Source: Streptomyces mangrovi
GTDB lineage: Bacteria > Actinomycetota > Actinomycetes > Streptomycetales > Streptomycetaceae
Assembly: GCF_900114215.1 (NCBI RefSeq)
Contig: NZ_FOSG01000010.1
Location: forward strand, 62,001 to 126,000
Length of the DNA: 64,000 nucleotides
Direction: 5' to 3'
Shown here: positions 39,590 to 47,703 of the stretch, in pieces
Position numbering within the stretch: position 1 is the stretch's first letter
Layout: each line of letters opens with the position of its first letter
Notes under the pieces: generated by a model
What the model saw: only the letters and a program-made list of their open reading frames with translations
The model's database searches: none
What the model was told of the DNA's origin: nothing
Position numbers and translations under genes: made by a program

Positions 39590-39705
39590 CGGGTTCCGGG
39601 CCTGACGGGTTCCGGGTCCGGCGCCGGGCCGGGGCGCGCGGAAAACAAGCGAAGAGAAGGACGGGACGGACGGGACCAAAGGTACCTTCGTACCCGTGCC
39701 ACGGT

Positions 39706-39723
39706 GGCGAGAGCGCTCTCGCC
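39706..39723. promoter_or_regulatory. Perfect 18-bp palindrome upstream of xylF
   Basis: GGCGAGAGCGCTCTCGCC, about 140 bases before the xylF ATG. Inverted repeats centred on GAGCGCTC are typical operators of LacI-type sugar regulators in Streptomyces; the neighbouring ROK regulator is another candidate binder. Confidence 0.6.
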
Positions 39724-39863
39724 GCCACTCTGTGTTCACCTTGTTCACGCATGGCATCGTTGCTGTCTCGTTAAGAATTTACTTCTTGACGGCAGGTGTT
39801 ACTGCGAGTTGACTTCCTGCCACCTCGGCCGCAGTGACGCGGCCTCGTCAGGGAGGTTTCTGT

Positions 39864-40970
39864 ATGAACACGCAACTGCGCCGTGCCGCCGTGGCCGTGG
39901 CCGCAACCGCCATGGCCGTCTCGCTCGCCGCGTGCGGGAGCGCCAAGGAAGCCGGAGGCAACGGCTCCGGCGGCGACGACGAGAAGAAGGACGGCCCGCT
40001 GGCCATCGGCCTGCTGCTGCCGGAGGACCAGACGGCCCGTTACGAGAACTTCGACAAGCCCCTCATAGAGAAGAGGATCAAGGAGCTCTGCTCCGACTGC
40101 GAGATCAGCTACGTCAACGCCAAGGAGGACGCGTCGACGCAGCAGCAGCAGATGAACTCGATGATCACCAAGAAGGTGGACGCGATCATCCTGGACGCGG
40201 TGGACGCCAAGTCCATCGCCGGATCGGTCAACAAGGCCGACCAGGCCGGCATCCCGGTCGTCGCCTACGACCGCCTCGCCGAGGGCCCGATCTCCGCCTA
40301 CACCTCCTTCGACAACGAGCAGGTCGGCAAGGTCCAGGGCACCGCGCTGCTGGAGGAGCTCGGCGACAAGGCCGGGGACGGCCAGATCGTCATGATGAAC
40401 GGGTCGCCGACCGACCCCAACGCGGCCATGTTCAAGAAGGGCGCCAAGTCCGTCCTGGACGGCAAGGTCAAGGTGGGTAAGTCCTACGACACCACCGGCT
40501 GGAAGCCCGAAGAGGCCAACAAGAACATGAGCGGTGCCATCGCCTCCCTGGGCAAGGAGAACATCGTCGGCGTCTACTCCGCCAACGACGGCATGGCCGG
40601 CGGCATCATCACCGCCCTCAAGAGCGCCGGCGTCGACCCGCTGCCCCCGGTCACCGGCCAGGACGCCGAACTGGCGGGCGTTCAGCGCATCATCTCCGGC
40701 GACCAGTTCATGACGGTCTACAAGCCCTTCCAGCCCGAGGCCTACGCCGCCGCCGAGATGGCCGTCGCCCTGGCCCGCGGCGAGAAGCCGGAGACCGAGA
40801 CCACCGTCGACAGCGCGACCACCAAGGACGTGCCCTCGACCCTGATCGAGCCGATCGCGGTGACCGTCGACAACCTCAAGGACACCGTCGTCAAGGACGG
40901 CCTCTACACGGTGGAGGAGATCTGCACGGCCAAGTACGCCAAGGCGTGCGAGAAGGCCGGCCTGAAGTAA
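39864..40970 (+). CDS. xylF: Xylose ABC transporter substrate-binding lipoprotein
   Basis: A 368-residue periplasmic-type sugar-binding protein. The signal peptide ends in lipobox SLAAC (Cys24). The mature domain is a type-I (ribose/xylose) fold, with IGLLLPEDQTARYENFDKPL at the start as in XylF, and VGVYSANDGMAGGIITALK near residue 235. The ATG follows GGGAGG. A hairpin separates it from xylG, which would leave more xylF message, as expected for a binding protein. Position behind the ROK gene matches the xylFGH locus of other streptomycetes. Confidence 0.92.
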   Translation: MNTQLRRAAVAVAATAMAVSLAACGSAKEAGGNGSGGDDEKKDGPLAIGLLLPEDQTARYENFDKPLIEKRIKELCSDCEISYVNAKEDASTQQQQMNSMITKKVDAIILDAVDAKSIAGSVNKADQAGIPVVAYDRLAEGPISAYTSFDNEQVGKVQGTALLEELGDKAGDGQIVMMNGSPTDPNAAMFKKGAKSVLDGKVKVGKSYDTTGWKPEEANKNMSGAIASLGKENIVGVYSANDGMAGGIITALKSAGVDPLPPVTGQDAELAGVQRIISGDQFMTVYKPFQPEAYAAAEMAVALARGEKPETETTVDSATTKDVPSTLIEPIAVTVDNLKDTVVKDGLYTVEEICTAKYAKACEKAGLK

Positions 40971-40993
40971 CGGTCCGGCACTTCGCCGGCCCA

Positions 40994-41036
40994 CCGGTGC
41001 CCGCGCCCCCTCCACCCCGTCGGGCGCGGGCACCGG
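40994..41036 (+). terminator. Intercistronic hairpin between xylF and xylG
   Basis: Arms 40994-41008 and 41022-41036 (15 bp, perfect), 13-base loop. It may be a partial terminator or an mRNA 3'-end protector that keeps xylF transcript above xylGH. Confidence 0.75.
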
Positions 41037-41080
41037 GCGGTCCCGCCCCCCGTCCTGTCCTGTTCTAGGAGTTGGTTCAC

Positions 41081-41860
41081 GTGTCCGCTACGCCTGTACT
41101 GGCGTTGCGCGGAATCTCCAAGCGCTTCGGTGCCGTTCAGGCGCTCACCGACGTCGAGCTGGAGGTCCACGCCGGCGAGGTGGTCGCCCTGGTGGGCGAC
41201 AACGGCGCCGGAAAGTCCACGCTCGTGAAGACGATCGCCGGCGTCGGCCCCGCCGACGAGGGCGTCTTCGAGTGGCAGGGCAGAGCCGTCGAGGTCAACC
41301 GGCCGCACGACGCCCAGGACCTGGGCATCGCGACCGTCTACCAGGACCTCGCGCTCTGCGACAACCTCGACGTGGTCGGCAACCTGTTCCTCGGGCGCGA
41401 GATCCTGCGCTCCGGCGTCCTCGACGAGATCGAGATGGAGCGCCGCGCCCGGGAACTGCTCGACACCCTGTCGATCCGCATCCCCAGCGTCCGCATCCCC
41501 GTCGCCTCCCTCTCCGGCGGCCAGCGGCAGGTCGTCGCGATCGCCCGCTCGATGCTGGGCGAGCCGAAACTCGTCATCCTCGACGAGCCCACCGCGGCCC
41601 TCGGCGTCGAGCAGACCGCCCAGGTCCTCGACCTGGTCGAGAGGCTGCGCGAACGCGGCCTGGCCGTCATCCTCATCAGCCACAACATGGCGGACGTCAA
41701 GGCGGTCGCCGACAAGGTGGCGGTGCTCCGGCTCGGCCGCAACAACGGCGTCTTCGACGTCGCGAGCACATCCCAGGAAGAGATCATCTCCGCCATCACC
41801 GGCGCCACGGAGAACGCCGTGACCCGCCGCAAGGCGCGTACCGCGGGGAGCCGACCGTGA
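41081..41860 (+). CDS. xylG: Xylose ABC transporter ATP-binding protein, single ATPase domain
   Basis: A 259-residue ABC ATPase: Walker A GDNGAGKST (~41-49), signature SLSGGQRQ (~144-151), Walker B VILDEPTAAL (~164-173), switch histidine in LISHN. GTG at 41081 is chosen, with AGGAG nine bases before. The E. coli XylG/RbsA type has two fused ATPase domains in ~500 residues; this one has a single domain and presumably acts as a homodimer. It overlaps xylH by four bases. Confidence 0.92.
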   Translation: MSATPVLALRGISKRFGAVQALTDVELEVHAGEVVALVGDNGAGKSTLVKTIAGVGPADEGVFEWQGRAVEVNRPHDAQDLGIATVYQDLALCDNLDVVGNLFLGREILRSGVLDEIEMERRARELLDTLSIRIPSVRIPVASLSGGQRQVVAIARSMLGEPKLVILDEPTAALGVEQTAQVLDLVERLRERGLAVILISHNMADVKAVADKVAVLRLGRNNGVFDVASTSQEEIISAITGATENAVTRRKARTAGSRP

Positions 41861-43125
41861 GTGAGACCAAGCTTTCCAAGAACGCCGCCCCCGCCCAGGG
41901 CGCCGCGCCCGCCGTCGACCCCCGGCTGCTCGTGCGCGAGGAGGGTCTGGCGGGCTACTGGACCGACTTCGTACGGAAGATGCGCACCGGCGAACTGGGC
42001 TCCGTCCCCGTCGTCGTCGGCCTGATCCTCATCTGGGCGATCTTCCAGTTCCAGGACTCGGCCTTCCTGTCCGCCGAGAACCTCTCCAACCTGTCGGTCT
42101 ACATCGTCGGCACCGGCCTGATCTCGGTCGGCATCGTCTTCGTGCTGCTGCTGGGCGAGATCGACCTGTCGGTCGGCTCGGTCAGCGGCCTGGCCTCCGC
42201 CGTCTTCGCCGTGCTCGCCGTCAACAACGGGATGAACGAGTGGCTGGCGGTCGTCCTGGCGCTGGTCACCGGCGCGGCGGTCGGAGCCTTCCACGGCTAC
42301 TTCTTCGCGAAGATCGGCGTCCCCGCCTTCGTCGTCACCCTGGCGGGCCTGCTGGCCTGGAACGGCCTGATGCTGAAGGTGCTCGGCACCGACGGCACCA
42401 TCAACCTGGACCGCGACGGCCTGGTCGGCACCCTGTCCAACCACTACTTCACCGACATCGCCGTCGCCTACGGCACCGCGGCGGTCGCGGTCGGCGTCTT
42501 CTTCGCCGTCCAGTTCGCCGGCGCCCGGCGCCGCGCCGCGGCCGGCATCCCCGCCCGCCCGCTCAGCGAGATCATCGTGCGCACCGCGGTGCTGGCCCTG
42601 CTGGCCTTCGGCGCCGCCTACATGCTCAACCAGTACCGGGGCATGCCGCTGGCGCTGCTGATCTTCCTGGTGGTGCTGGTGGCGCTGGACTTCGTCCTCA
42701 AGCGCACCTCCTACGGCCGCAAGGTCTTCGCGCTCGGCGGCAACACCGAGGCGGCGCGCCGCGCCGGCATCAACGTCGAGCTGGTGCGCATCTCGGTCTT
42801 CTCCGTCGCGGGCACCATGGCCGCCTTCGGCGGACTGATGATCGCCTCCCGCATCCTGGCCGCCAACCAGGGCGCGGGCAGCGGCAACCTGCTGATGGAG
42901 GCCATCGCCGCGGCCGTCATCGGCGGCACCAGCCTCTTCGGCGGGCGCGGCTCGGTGTGGTCCGCGCTGCTGGGCATGCTGGTGATCGGTTCGATCGCCA
43001 ACGGCATGGCCCTGCTGGGCATCGCCGCCGCCATCCAGTACATGATCACGGGCGCGGTGCTGCTGGCCGCGGTCGTCATCGACTCGGTCTCCCGGCGCAC
43101 CCAGCGCTCGGCGGGCCGGAGCTGA
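41857..43125 (+). CDS. xylH: Xylose ABC transporter permease
   Basis: A 422-residue membrane protein of the BPD_transp_2 (ribose/xylose) family. About ten hydrophobic segments are visible, beginning with VPVVVGLILIWAIFQF (~residues 49-64). ALGGNTEAARRAGINVE near residue 300 is the conserved coupling loop of this family. The start overlaps the xylG stop (GTGA). An 18-bp-stem hairpin follows, closing the operon. Confidence 0.93.
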   Translation: MSETKLSKNAAPAQGAAPAVDPRLLVREEGLAGYWTDFVRKMRTGELGSVPVVVGLILIWAIFQFQDSAFLSAENLSNLSVYIVGTGLISVGIVFVLLLGEIDLSVGSVSGLASAVFAVLAVNNGMNEWLAVVLALVTGAAVGAFHGYFFAKIGVPAFVVTLAGLLAWNGLMLKVLGTDGTINLDRDGLVGTLSNHYFTDIAVAYGTAAVAVGVFFAVQFAGARRRAAAGIPARPLSEIIVRTAVLALLAFGAAYMLNQYRGMPLALLIFLVVLVALDFVLKRTSYGRKVFALGGNTEAARRAGINVELVRISVFSVAGTMAAFGGLMIASRILAANQGAGSGNLLMEAIAAAVIGGTSLFGGRGSVWSALLGMLVIGSIANGMALLGIAAAIQYMITGAVLLAAVVIDSVSRRTQRSAGRS

Positions 43126-43153
43126 CCACCCGCCCGCCCGTCCTCCCGCTCCG

Positions 43154-43194
43154 CCCGGTGCCGGGCCCCTCGGCGTGAGGGGCCCGGCACCGGG
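43154..43194. terminator. Terminator after xylH
   Basis: Arms 43154-43171 and 43177-43194 (18 bp, perfect) with a GGCGT loop. Confidence 0.92.
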
Positions 43195-43367
43195 CGTGTG
43201 CGCGGCCTTCCCGCAAGGGCCGCCCGGCCGTCCCGCGACACACCGCGACACGCCGCGACACACCCGGACGGCCGCAACGCGGTGGCCGCCGCACGGTCGG
43301 GCGAGGGGAACATTAGACTCGTCGGATCGGCACAAGCCCGTACGGCTCGACCAGCAAGGAGGCACGG

Positions 43368-45311
43368 GTGGCTCTGCTGACCCGCATCACGGGACCGCGC
43401 GATCTCGACCGGCTCAGCCCCGAAGAGCTCGACCAGCTCGCCCGGGAGATCCGGACCTTCCTCGTCGAGGCGGTCTCCAAGACCGGCGGCCACCTCGGGC
43501 CCAACCTGGGCGTGGTCGAGCTGACCATCGCCCTGCACCGGGTCTTCGAGTCGCCCAGGGACAAGGTCCTCTTCGACACCGGACACCAGAGCTACGTCCA
43601 CAAGCTGCTCACCGGGCGGCAGGACTTCTCCAGGCTGCGGGCCAGAGGCGGCATCTCCGGCTACCCCTCGCGGGCCGAGTCCGAGCACGACGTCATCGAG
43701 AACTCCCACGCCTCCACCGTGCTGGGCTGGGCCGACGGACTGGCCAAGGCCAACCAGGTGCTGGGCCGCGCCGACCACCACGTGGCCGCGGTCATCGGCG
43801 ACGGCGCGCTCACCGGCGGCATGGCCTGGGAGGCGCTCAACAACATCGCCGCCGCCAAGGACCGCCCCCTGGTGATCGTCGTCAACGACAACGAGCGCTC
43901 CTACGCGCCCACCATCGGCGGCCTGGCCGACCACCTGGCCACCCTGCGCACCACCGACGGCTACGAGCGCTTCCTCGCCCGCAGCAAGGACCTGCTCAAC
44001 CGCACCCCGGTCGTCGGCAGGCCGCTGTACGAGACCCTGCACGGCGCCAAGAAGGGCATCAAGGACGTCATCGCCCCGCAGGGCATGTTCGAGGACCTGG
44101 GCCTGAAGTACCTCGGCCCCATCGACGGCCACGACATAGCGGCCCTGGAGTCCGCCCTGACCCGCGCCAAGCGCTTCGGCGGCCCGGTCATCGTCCACTG
44201 CCTGACCGAGAAGGGCCGCGGCTACCAGCCCGCCGTCCAGCACGAGGCCGACCGCTTCCACGCCGTCGGCGTCATCCACCCCGACACCGGCCTGCCGGTG
44301 GCCGCCTCCGGCGCCGACTGGACCTCGGTCTTCGGCGACGAGATGGTCGAGCTCGGCCGCGAGCGCGCGGACATCGTGGCCATCACCGCCGCGATGCTCC
44401 AGCCCGTCGGCCTGCGGAAGTTCGCCGAGACCTTCCCCGACCGCGTCTACGACGTGGGCATCGCCGAGCAGCACGGCGCCGTCTCGGCGGCCGGACTGGC
44501 CACCGGCGGACTGCACCCGGTCTTCGCCGTCTACGCCACCTTCCTCAACCGCGCCTTCGACCAGGTGCTGATGGACGTCGCCCTGCACAAGTGCGGGGTG
44601 ACGTTCGTCCTGGACCGGGCCGGGGTCACCGGCACCGACGGCGCCTCCCACAACGGCATGTGGGACATGTCGATCCTCCAGGTCGTCCCCGGACTGCGGA
44701 TCGCCGCCCCGCGCGACGCCGACCAGTTGCGCGCCCAGCTGCGCGAGGCCGTCGAGGTGAAGGACGCCCCGACGGTGGTGCGCTTCTCCAAGGGCGCCGT
44801 CGGCCCGTCCGTGCCCGCCGTCTCCGCGATCGGCGGCATGGACGTGCTGCGCGAGCCGCGGACGGAGGAGGGCGAGCGGCCGGACGTGCTGCTGGTCTCG
44901 GTCGGCGCGCTGGCCCCGATGTGCCTGGAGGTCGCCGGCCTGCTGGAGAAGCAGGGCATCTCCACCACCGTGGTGGACCCGCGCTGGGTCAAGCCGGTCG
45001 ACGAGGCGCTGCCGCCGCTGGCGGACCGCCACCGCGTCGTCGTCACCGTGGAGGACAACAGCCGGGCGGGCGGCGTCGGTTCGGCGATCGCGCAGGCGCT
45101 GCGCGACGCGGGTGTGGACGTGCCGCTGCGCGACTTCGGCATCCCCGCGAAGTTCCTGGACCACGCCTCCCGCGGCGAGGTGCTCGCCGAGATCGGCCTG
45201 ACCGCTCCGGACATCGCCCGCCAGGTCACCGGTCTGGTCGCCAAGCTCGGTGGCCGCTACGGCACCGGCGACACCGAGGGCGCCGAGCACGCGGAGGCCT
45301 CCCGGGACTGA
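43368..45311 (+). CDS. dxs: 1-deoxy-D-xylulose-5-phosphate synthase
   Basis: A 647-residue thiamine-diphosphate enzyme that joins pyruvate and glyceraldehyde 3-phosphate in the first step of the MEP isoprenoid pathway. The TPP/Mg motif [16 protein letters not shown] (~residues 144-159) and the [18 protein letters not shown] loop (~418-435) are characteristic. The GTG start follows AAGGAGG. Streptomycetes often keep two dxs genes; this copy sits behind xylFGH, as in S. coelicolor. Confidence 0.96.
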   Translation: MALLTRITGPRDLDRLSPEELDQLAREIRTFLVEAVSKTGGHLGPNLGVVELTIALHRVFESPRDKVLFDTGHQSYVHKLLTGRQDFSRLRARGGISGYPSRAESEHDVIENSHASTVLGWADGLAKANQVLGRADHHVAAVIGDGALTGGMAWEALNNIAAAKDRPLVIVVNDNERSYAPTIGGLADHLATLRTTDGYERFLARSKDLLNRTPVVGRPLYETLHGAKKGIKDVIAPQGMFEDLGLKYLGPIDGHDIAALESALTRAKRFGGPVIVHCLTEKGRGYQPAVQHEADRFHAVGVIHPDTGLPVAASGADWTSVFGDEMVELGRERADIVAITAAMLQPVGLRKFAETFPDRVYDVGIAEQHGAVSAAGLATGGLHPVFAVYATFLNRAFDQVLMDVALHKCGVTFVLDRAGVTGTDGASHNGMWDMSILQVVPGLRIAAPRDADQLRAQLREAVEVKDAPTVVRFSKGAVGPSVPAVSAIGGMDVLREPRTEEGERPDVLLVSVGALAPMCLEVAGLLEKQGISTTVVDPRWVKPVDEALPPLADRHRVVVTVEDNSRAGGVGSAIAQALRDAGVDVPLRDFGIPAKFLDHASRGEVLAEIGLTAPDIARQVTGLVAKLGGRYGTGDTEGAEHAEASRD

Positions 45312-45345
45312 CGCGCCCGGATCCGACCGCGCACCCTCCCCCCGA

Positions 45346-45375
45346 CCGGCCCGTCCGGCACTCCGGACGGGCCGG
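45346..45375. terminator. Terminator after dxs
   Basis: Arms 45346-45358 and 45363-45375 (13 bp, perfect), CACT loop. Confidence 0.88.
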
Positions 45376-45503
45376 CGAGCCCGGTTCCCGAGCCCGCCCC
45401 GAAGGCGTTCCCGCAGCGCCCCGTCCCCGCCGCCCCGGCACGCCGCACCGGTGCCCGCCGGGGCGGCGGGGGGCGGCGGCGGGGGACGGATAGGTTGTAG
45501 CCC

Positions 45504-47174
45504 ATGCCGACCGCCTCCGACCCACCCCGGTCCGTCCGGCTGCCGAGCGCCCGCACGGCACCGGCCGAGGCCGCACGGGTGCGGGAGCCCGGCGCCGGCC
45601 GGCCGTCCGGCGGTCTCGCCCACCGGCCGCCGCCCACACCCGCCGACCGCCCGCGCCCGCTGTGGCCCCGGCTGCTGCCCGTGCTGGTGCTGCTGGCCGC
45701 GCTCACCCGCGTCCCCTCCTTCCTGCGCCCGCTGTGGAACCCCGACGAGGGCTTCCTCGCCACCCAGGCACGGATGCTCGCGGACGGCGGGACGCTCTAC
45801 GACACCGTCGTGGACCGCAAACCACCCCTGGTGCCCTGGCTGTACCAGGGGGCCTTCGCCGTCTTCGGCGACGCCTCGCTGTGGCCGGTCAAGGCCGCGG
45901 CGGTGGCGGCGGTGGTGGCCACCGCCGCGCTGCTGGCCTCCCTGGCCCGCCGTCGCTGGGGCGAGCGGGCCGCATGGGCCGCCGGAGTGCTGTTCGTCCT
46001 CGCCTCGGTGGGCCTGAACCCCGAGGACGCCCAGGCGGCGAACTTCGAGGTCTTCATGCTGCCGTTCACCGCGGCGGCCGTCTGGTGCGCCGACCGGCGG
46101 CACTGGACGGCCGCGGGCCTCGCGGTCGCCGGCGCCTTCCTGGTCAAGCAGACGGGCGGCGCGACCCTGCTGCCGGTGCTGTTCCTGCTGTGGCGCGCGG
46201 CGCCGCCCGGCGACCCGCGGCGGGCCGCGCTGCTCCGGCTGGGCGCGGGCTGCGTACTGCCGGTGGCGGTGGTGGCCGTGGCCTGCGGCTGGTCCCGCTT
46301 CCTGTTCTGGACGGTCACCGGCTCGGGCGCGTACGCCTCCTTCACCGGTTCGGAGCTGCACGTGCTCGGCCGGGGCCTGGGCAACACCGCCATCGCGGCG
46401 GCGGGCTTCGCGGGCCTGCTGGTACCGCTGACGGCGGCGCTGCGGCGGCGCCCGCCGCTGCGGCGGCGGGTCCTGACGGCGGACCTGTGGATCTGGCTGG
46501 CGGCCTCCGCGGTCGCCGTGGTCTCCGGATTCCACTTCTTCGGCCACTACTACCTGCAGCTGCTGCCGCCGCTGGCCCTGCTGGGGGCGGGCGCCCTGCG
46601 TCTGCTGGGCGACGGGTGGACGCGCCGGGCCGCGCTGTGCGCGGTGCTGTCGTGCGCGCTGTTCCTGGGCTGGAGCACGGCCGCGGGCAGCGCGGAGCTG
46701 GACCACGCCCGGAAGGTGGCCGACACGGCGCGGCGGCACGCCGGACCGCAGGAGAAGGTGCTGCTGTGGGGCATGCACCCGGAGGGCTACTGGCTGGCCG
46801 ACCGCCGCCCGGCCAGCCGCTATCTCACCGCCGGCCTGCTCACCAACTTCAGCGGCGGCCGGGACGGGCCCCGGGTGGGCCAGCGGTACGGCGTCGAGGG
46901 CGGCTGGCACACCTTCCGCGCCGAGCTGTCCGAGGACCTGCCGAAGGTGATCGTCGACGACTCGCGCGGCAAGCCGTACGCCCCCTCCCGGATGCCGACG
47001 CTGCGCTATCTGCTCGCGGCGCACTACGAGCGCGCGGAGCGGGTGGACGGGGCGGTGGTGTACGTGCTGCGGCCGGAGCGCGAGGAGAGGCGGGAGCAGG
47101 GGCAGCGCGAAGAGCCCGAGGAGCGCGGGGGTCGCGAGGGCCGGGGGGAGAGGGGCGCGGCCGGCGCCCGCTGA
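45504..47174 (+). CDS. Family-39-type membrane glycosyltransferase
   Basis: A 556-residue polytopic protein of the ArnT/PMT-like glycosyltransferase superfamily. After a Pro/Arg-rich ~50-residue N-terminus come about ten hydrophobic segments. The first extracytoplasmic loop has NPDEGFLATQ, whose acidic pair is the expected catalytic/metal site, and KPPLVPWLYQ, the typical second loop motif of the family. A lipid-linked sugar would be transferred to an unknown acceptor in the envelope. The last ~35 residues are a Glu/Arg/Gly-rich tail. No partner genes are evident. Confidence 0.8.
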   Translation: MPTASDPPRSVRLPSARTAPAEAARVREPGAGRPSGGLAHRPPPTPADRPRPLWPRLLPVLVLLAALTRVPSFLRPLWNPDEGFLATQARMLADGGTLYDTVVDRKPPLVPWLYQGAFAVFGDASLWPVKAAAVAAVVATAALLASLARRRWGERAAWAAGVLFVLASVGLNPEDAQAANFEVFMLPFTAAAVWCADRRHWTAAGLAVAGAFLVKQTGGATLLPVLFLLWRAAPPGDPRRAALLRLGAGCVLPVAVVAVACGWSRFLFWTVTGSGAYASFTGSELHVLGRGLGNTAIAAAGFAGLLVPLTAALRRRPPLRRRVLTADLWIWLAASAVAVVSGFHFFGHYYLQLLPPLALLGAGALRLLGDGWTRRAALCAVLSCALFLGWSTAAGSAELDHARKVADTARRHAGPQEKVLLWGMHPEGYWLADRRPASRYLTAGLLTNFSGGRDGPRVGQRYGVEGGWHTFRAELSEDLPKVIVDDSRGKPYAPSRMPTLRYLLAAHYERAERVDGAVVYVLRPEREERREQGQREEPEERGGREGRGERGAAGAR

Positions 47175-47189
47175 GCCGGGGGAGCGGGG

Positions 47190-47573
47190 TCAGCGCACCG
47201 AGCGCGGCCCGGCCGCCCGGGCGCCCAGCGCCGCCACCCGCTCGCGCAGCCCGCGGTCGGCGGTGACCACCGTGCAGGGCCGGCCGCGGCCCTCGGCCGC
47301 CACCAGTTCCACGATCCGGTCGTCCCCGCTGCCGGGCGCGTCCACCACCCGCACCCCGGACACGGAGGCCACCCCGCGGGCGGTGCCCTCCACCACGAGC
47401 ACGATCTCCTCACCGTTCCCCGTGTCATCGCCGTCCCCGCCCAGGGCCCGCGCCGCGAGGCGGTCCCGCAGCCGCTCGGCGGCGCCGCGCCGGTCCCGCC
47501 ACCAGCCGTCCGGCACCGAGCCGACGACATTGGCGGCGTCCACGACGAGCAGGGGGCGAAGGTGTCCGGGCAT
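47190..47573 (-). CDS. NYN/PIN-like domain protein
   Basis: A 127-residue protein. LLVVDAANVVGSVPDGWW at the N-terminus carries the first aspartate of the NYN/PIN nuclease fold. Later acidic residues (VVDAPGSGDDRIVEL and TADRGLRERV) fit the rest of the metal site. Proteins of this kind are predicted ribonucleases; in actinobacteria they are usually small, uncharacterised and single. The neighbouring GT39-like gene converges on it, the stops being 15 bases apart. Confidence 0.78.
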   Translation of the reverse strand: MPGHLRPLLVVDAANVVGSVPDGWWRDRRGAAERLRDRLAARALGGDGDDTGNGEEIVLVVEGTARGVASVSGVRVVDAPGSGDDRIVELVAAEGRGRPCTVVTADRGLRERVAALGARAAGPRSVR

Positions 47574-47631
47574 GGCCCAAGAGTGCCACGGCCACTGCCC
47601 GGGCGCCGCTTCCCGAAGCCCCGCGCACACG

Positions 47632-47670
47632 ACGGCGCCCGCCCGCACTCGGGGTGCGGACGGGCGCCGT
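47632..47670. terminator. Terminator after fadB
   Basis: Arms 47632-47648 and 47654-47670 (17 bp with one C/A mismatch), loop TCGGG, downstream of fadB on the minus strand. Confidence 0.8.
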
Positions 47671-47703
47671 GGACGGGAAGCGGCGGCGGGCCGCCCCGGT
47701 GCG

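Noticed and set aside
42711..47024. Long minus-strand frame over xylH, dxs and the GT39-like gene
   Set aside because: Arg/Gly/Gln-rich antisense sequence; dxs, xylH and the transferase on the plus strand show proper motifs and starts.
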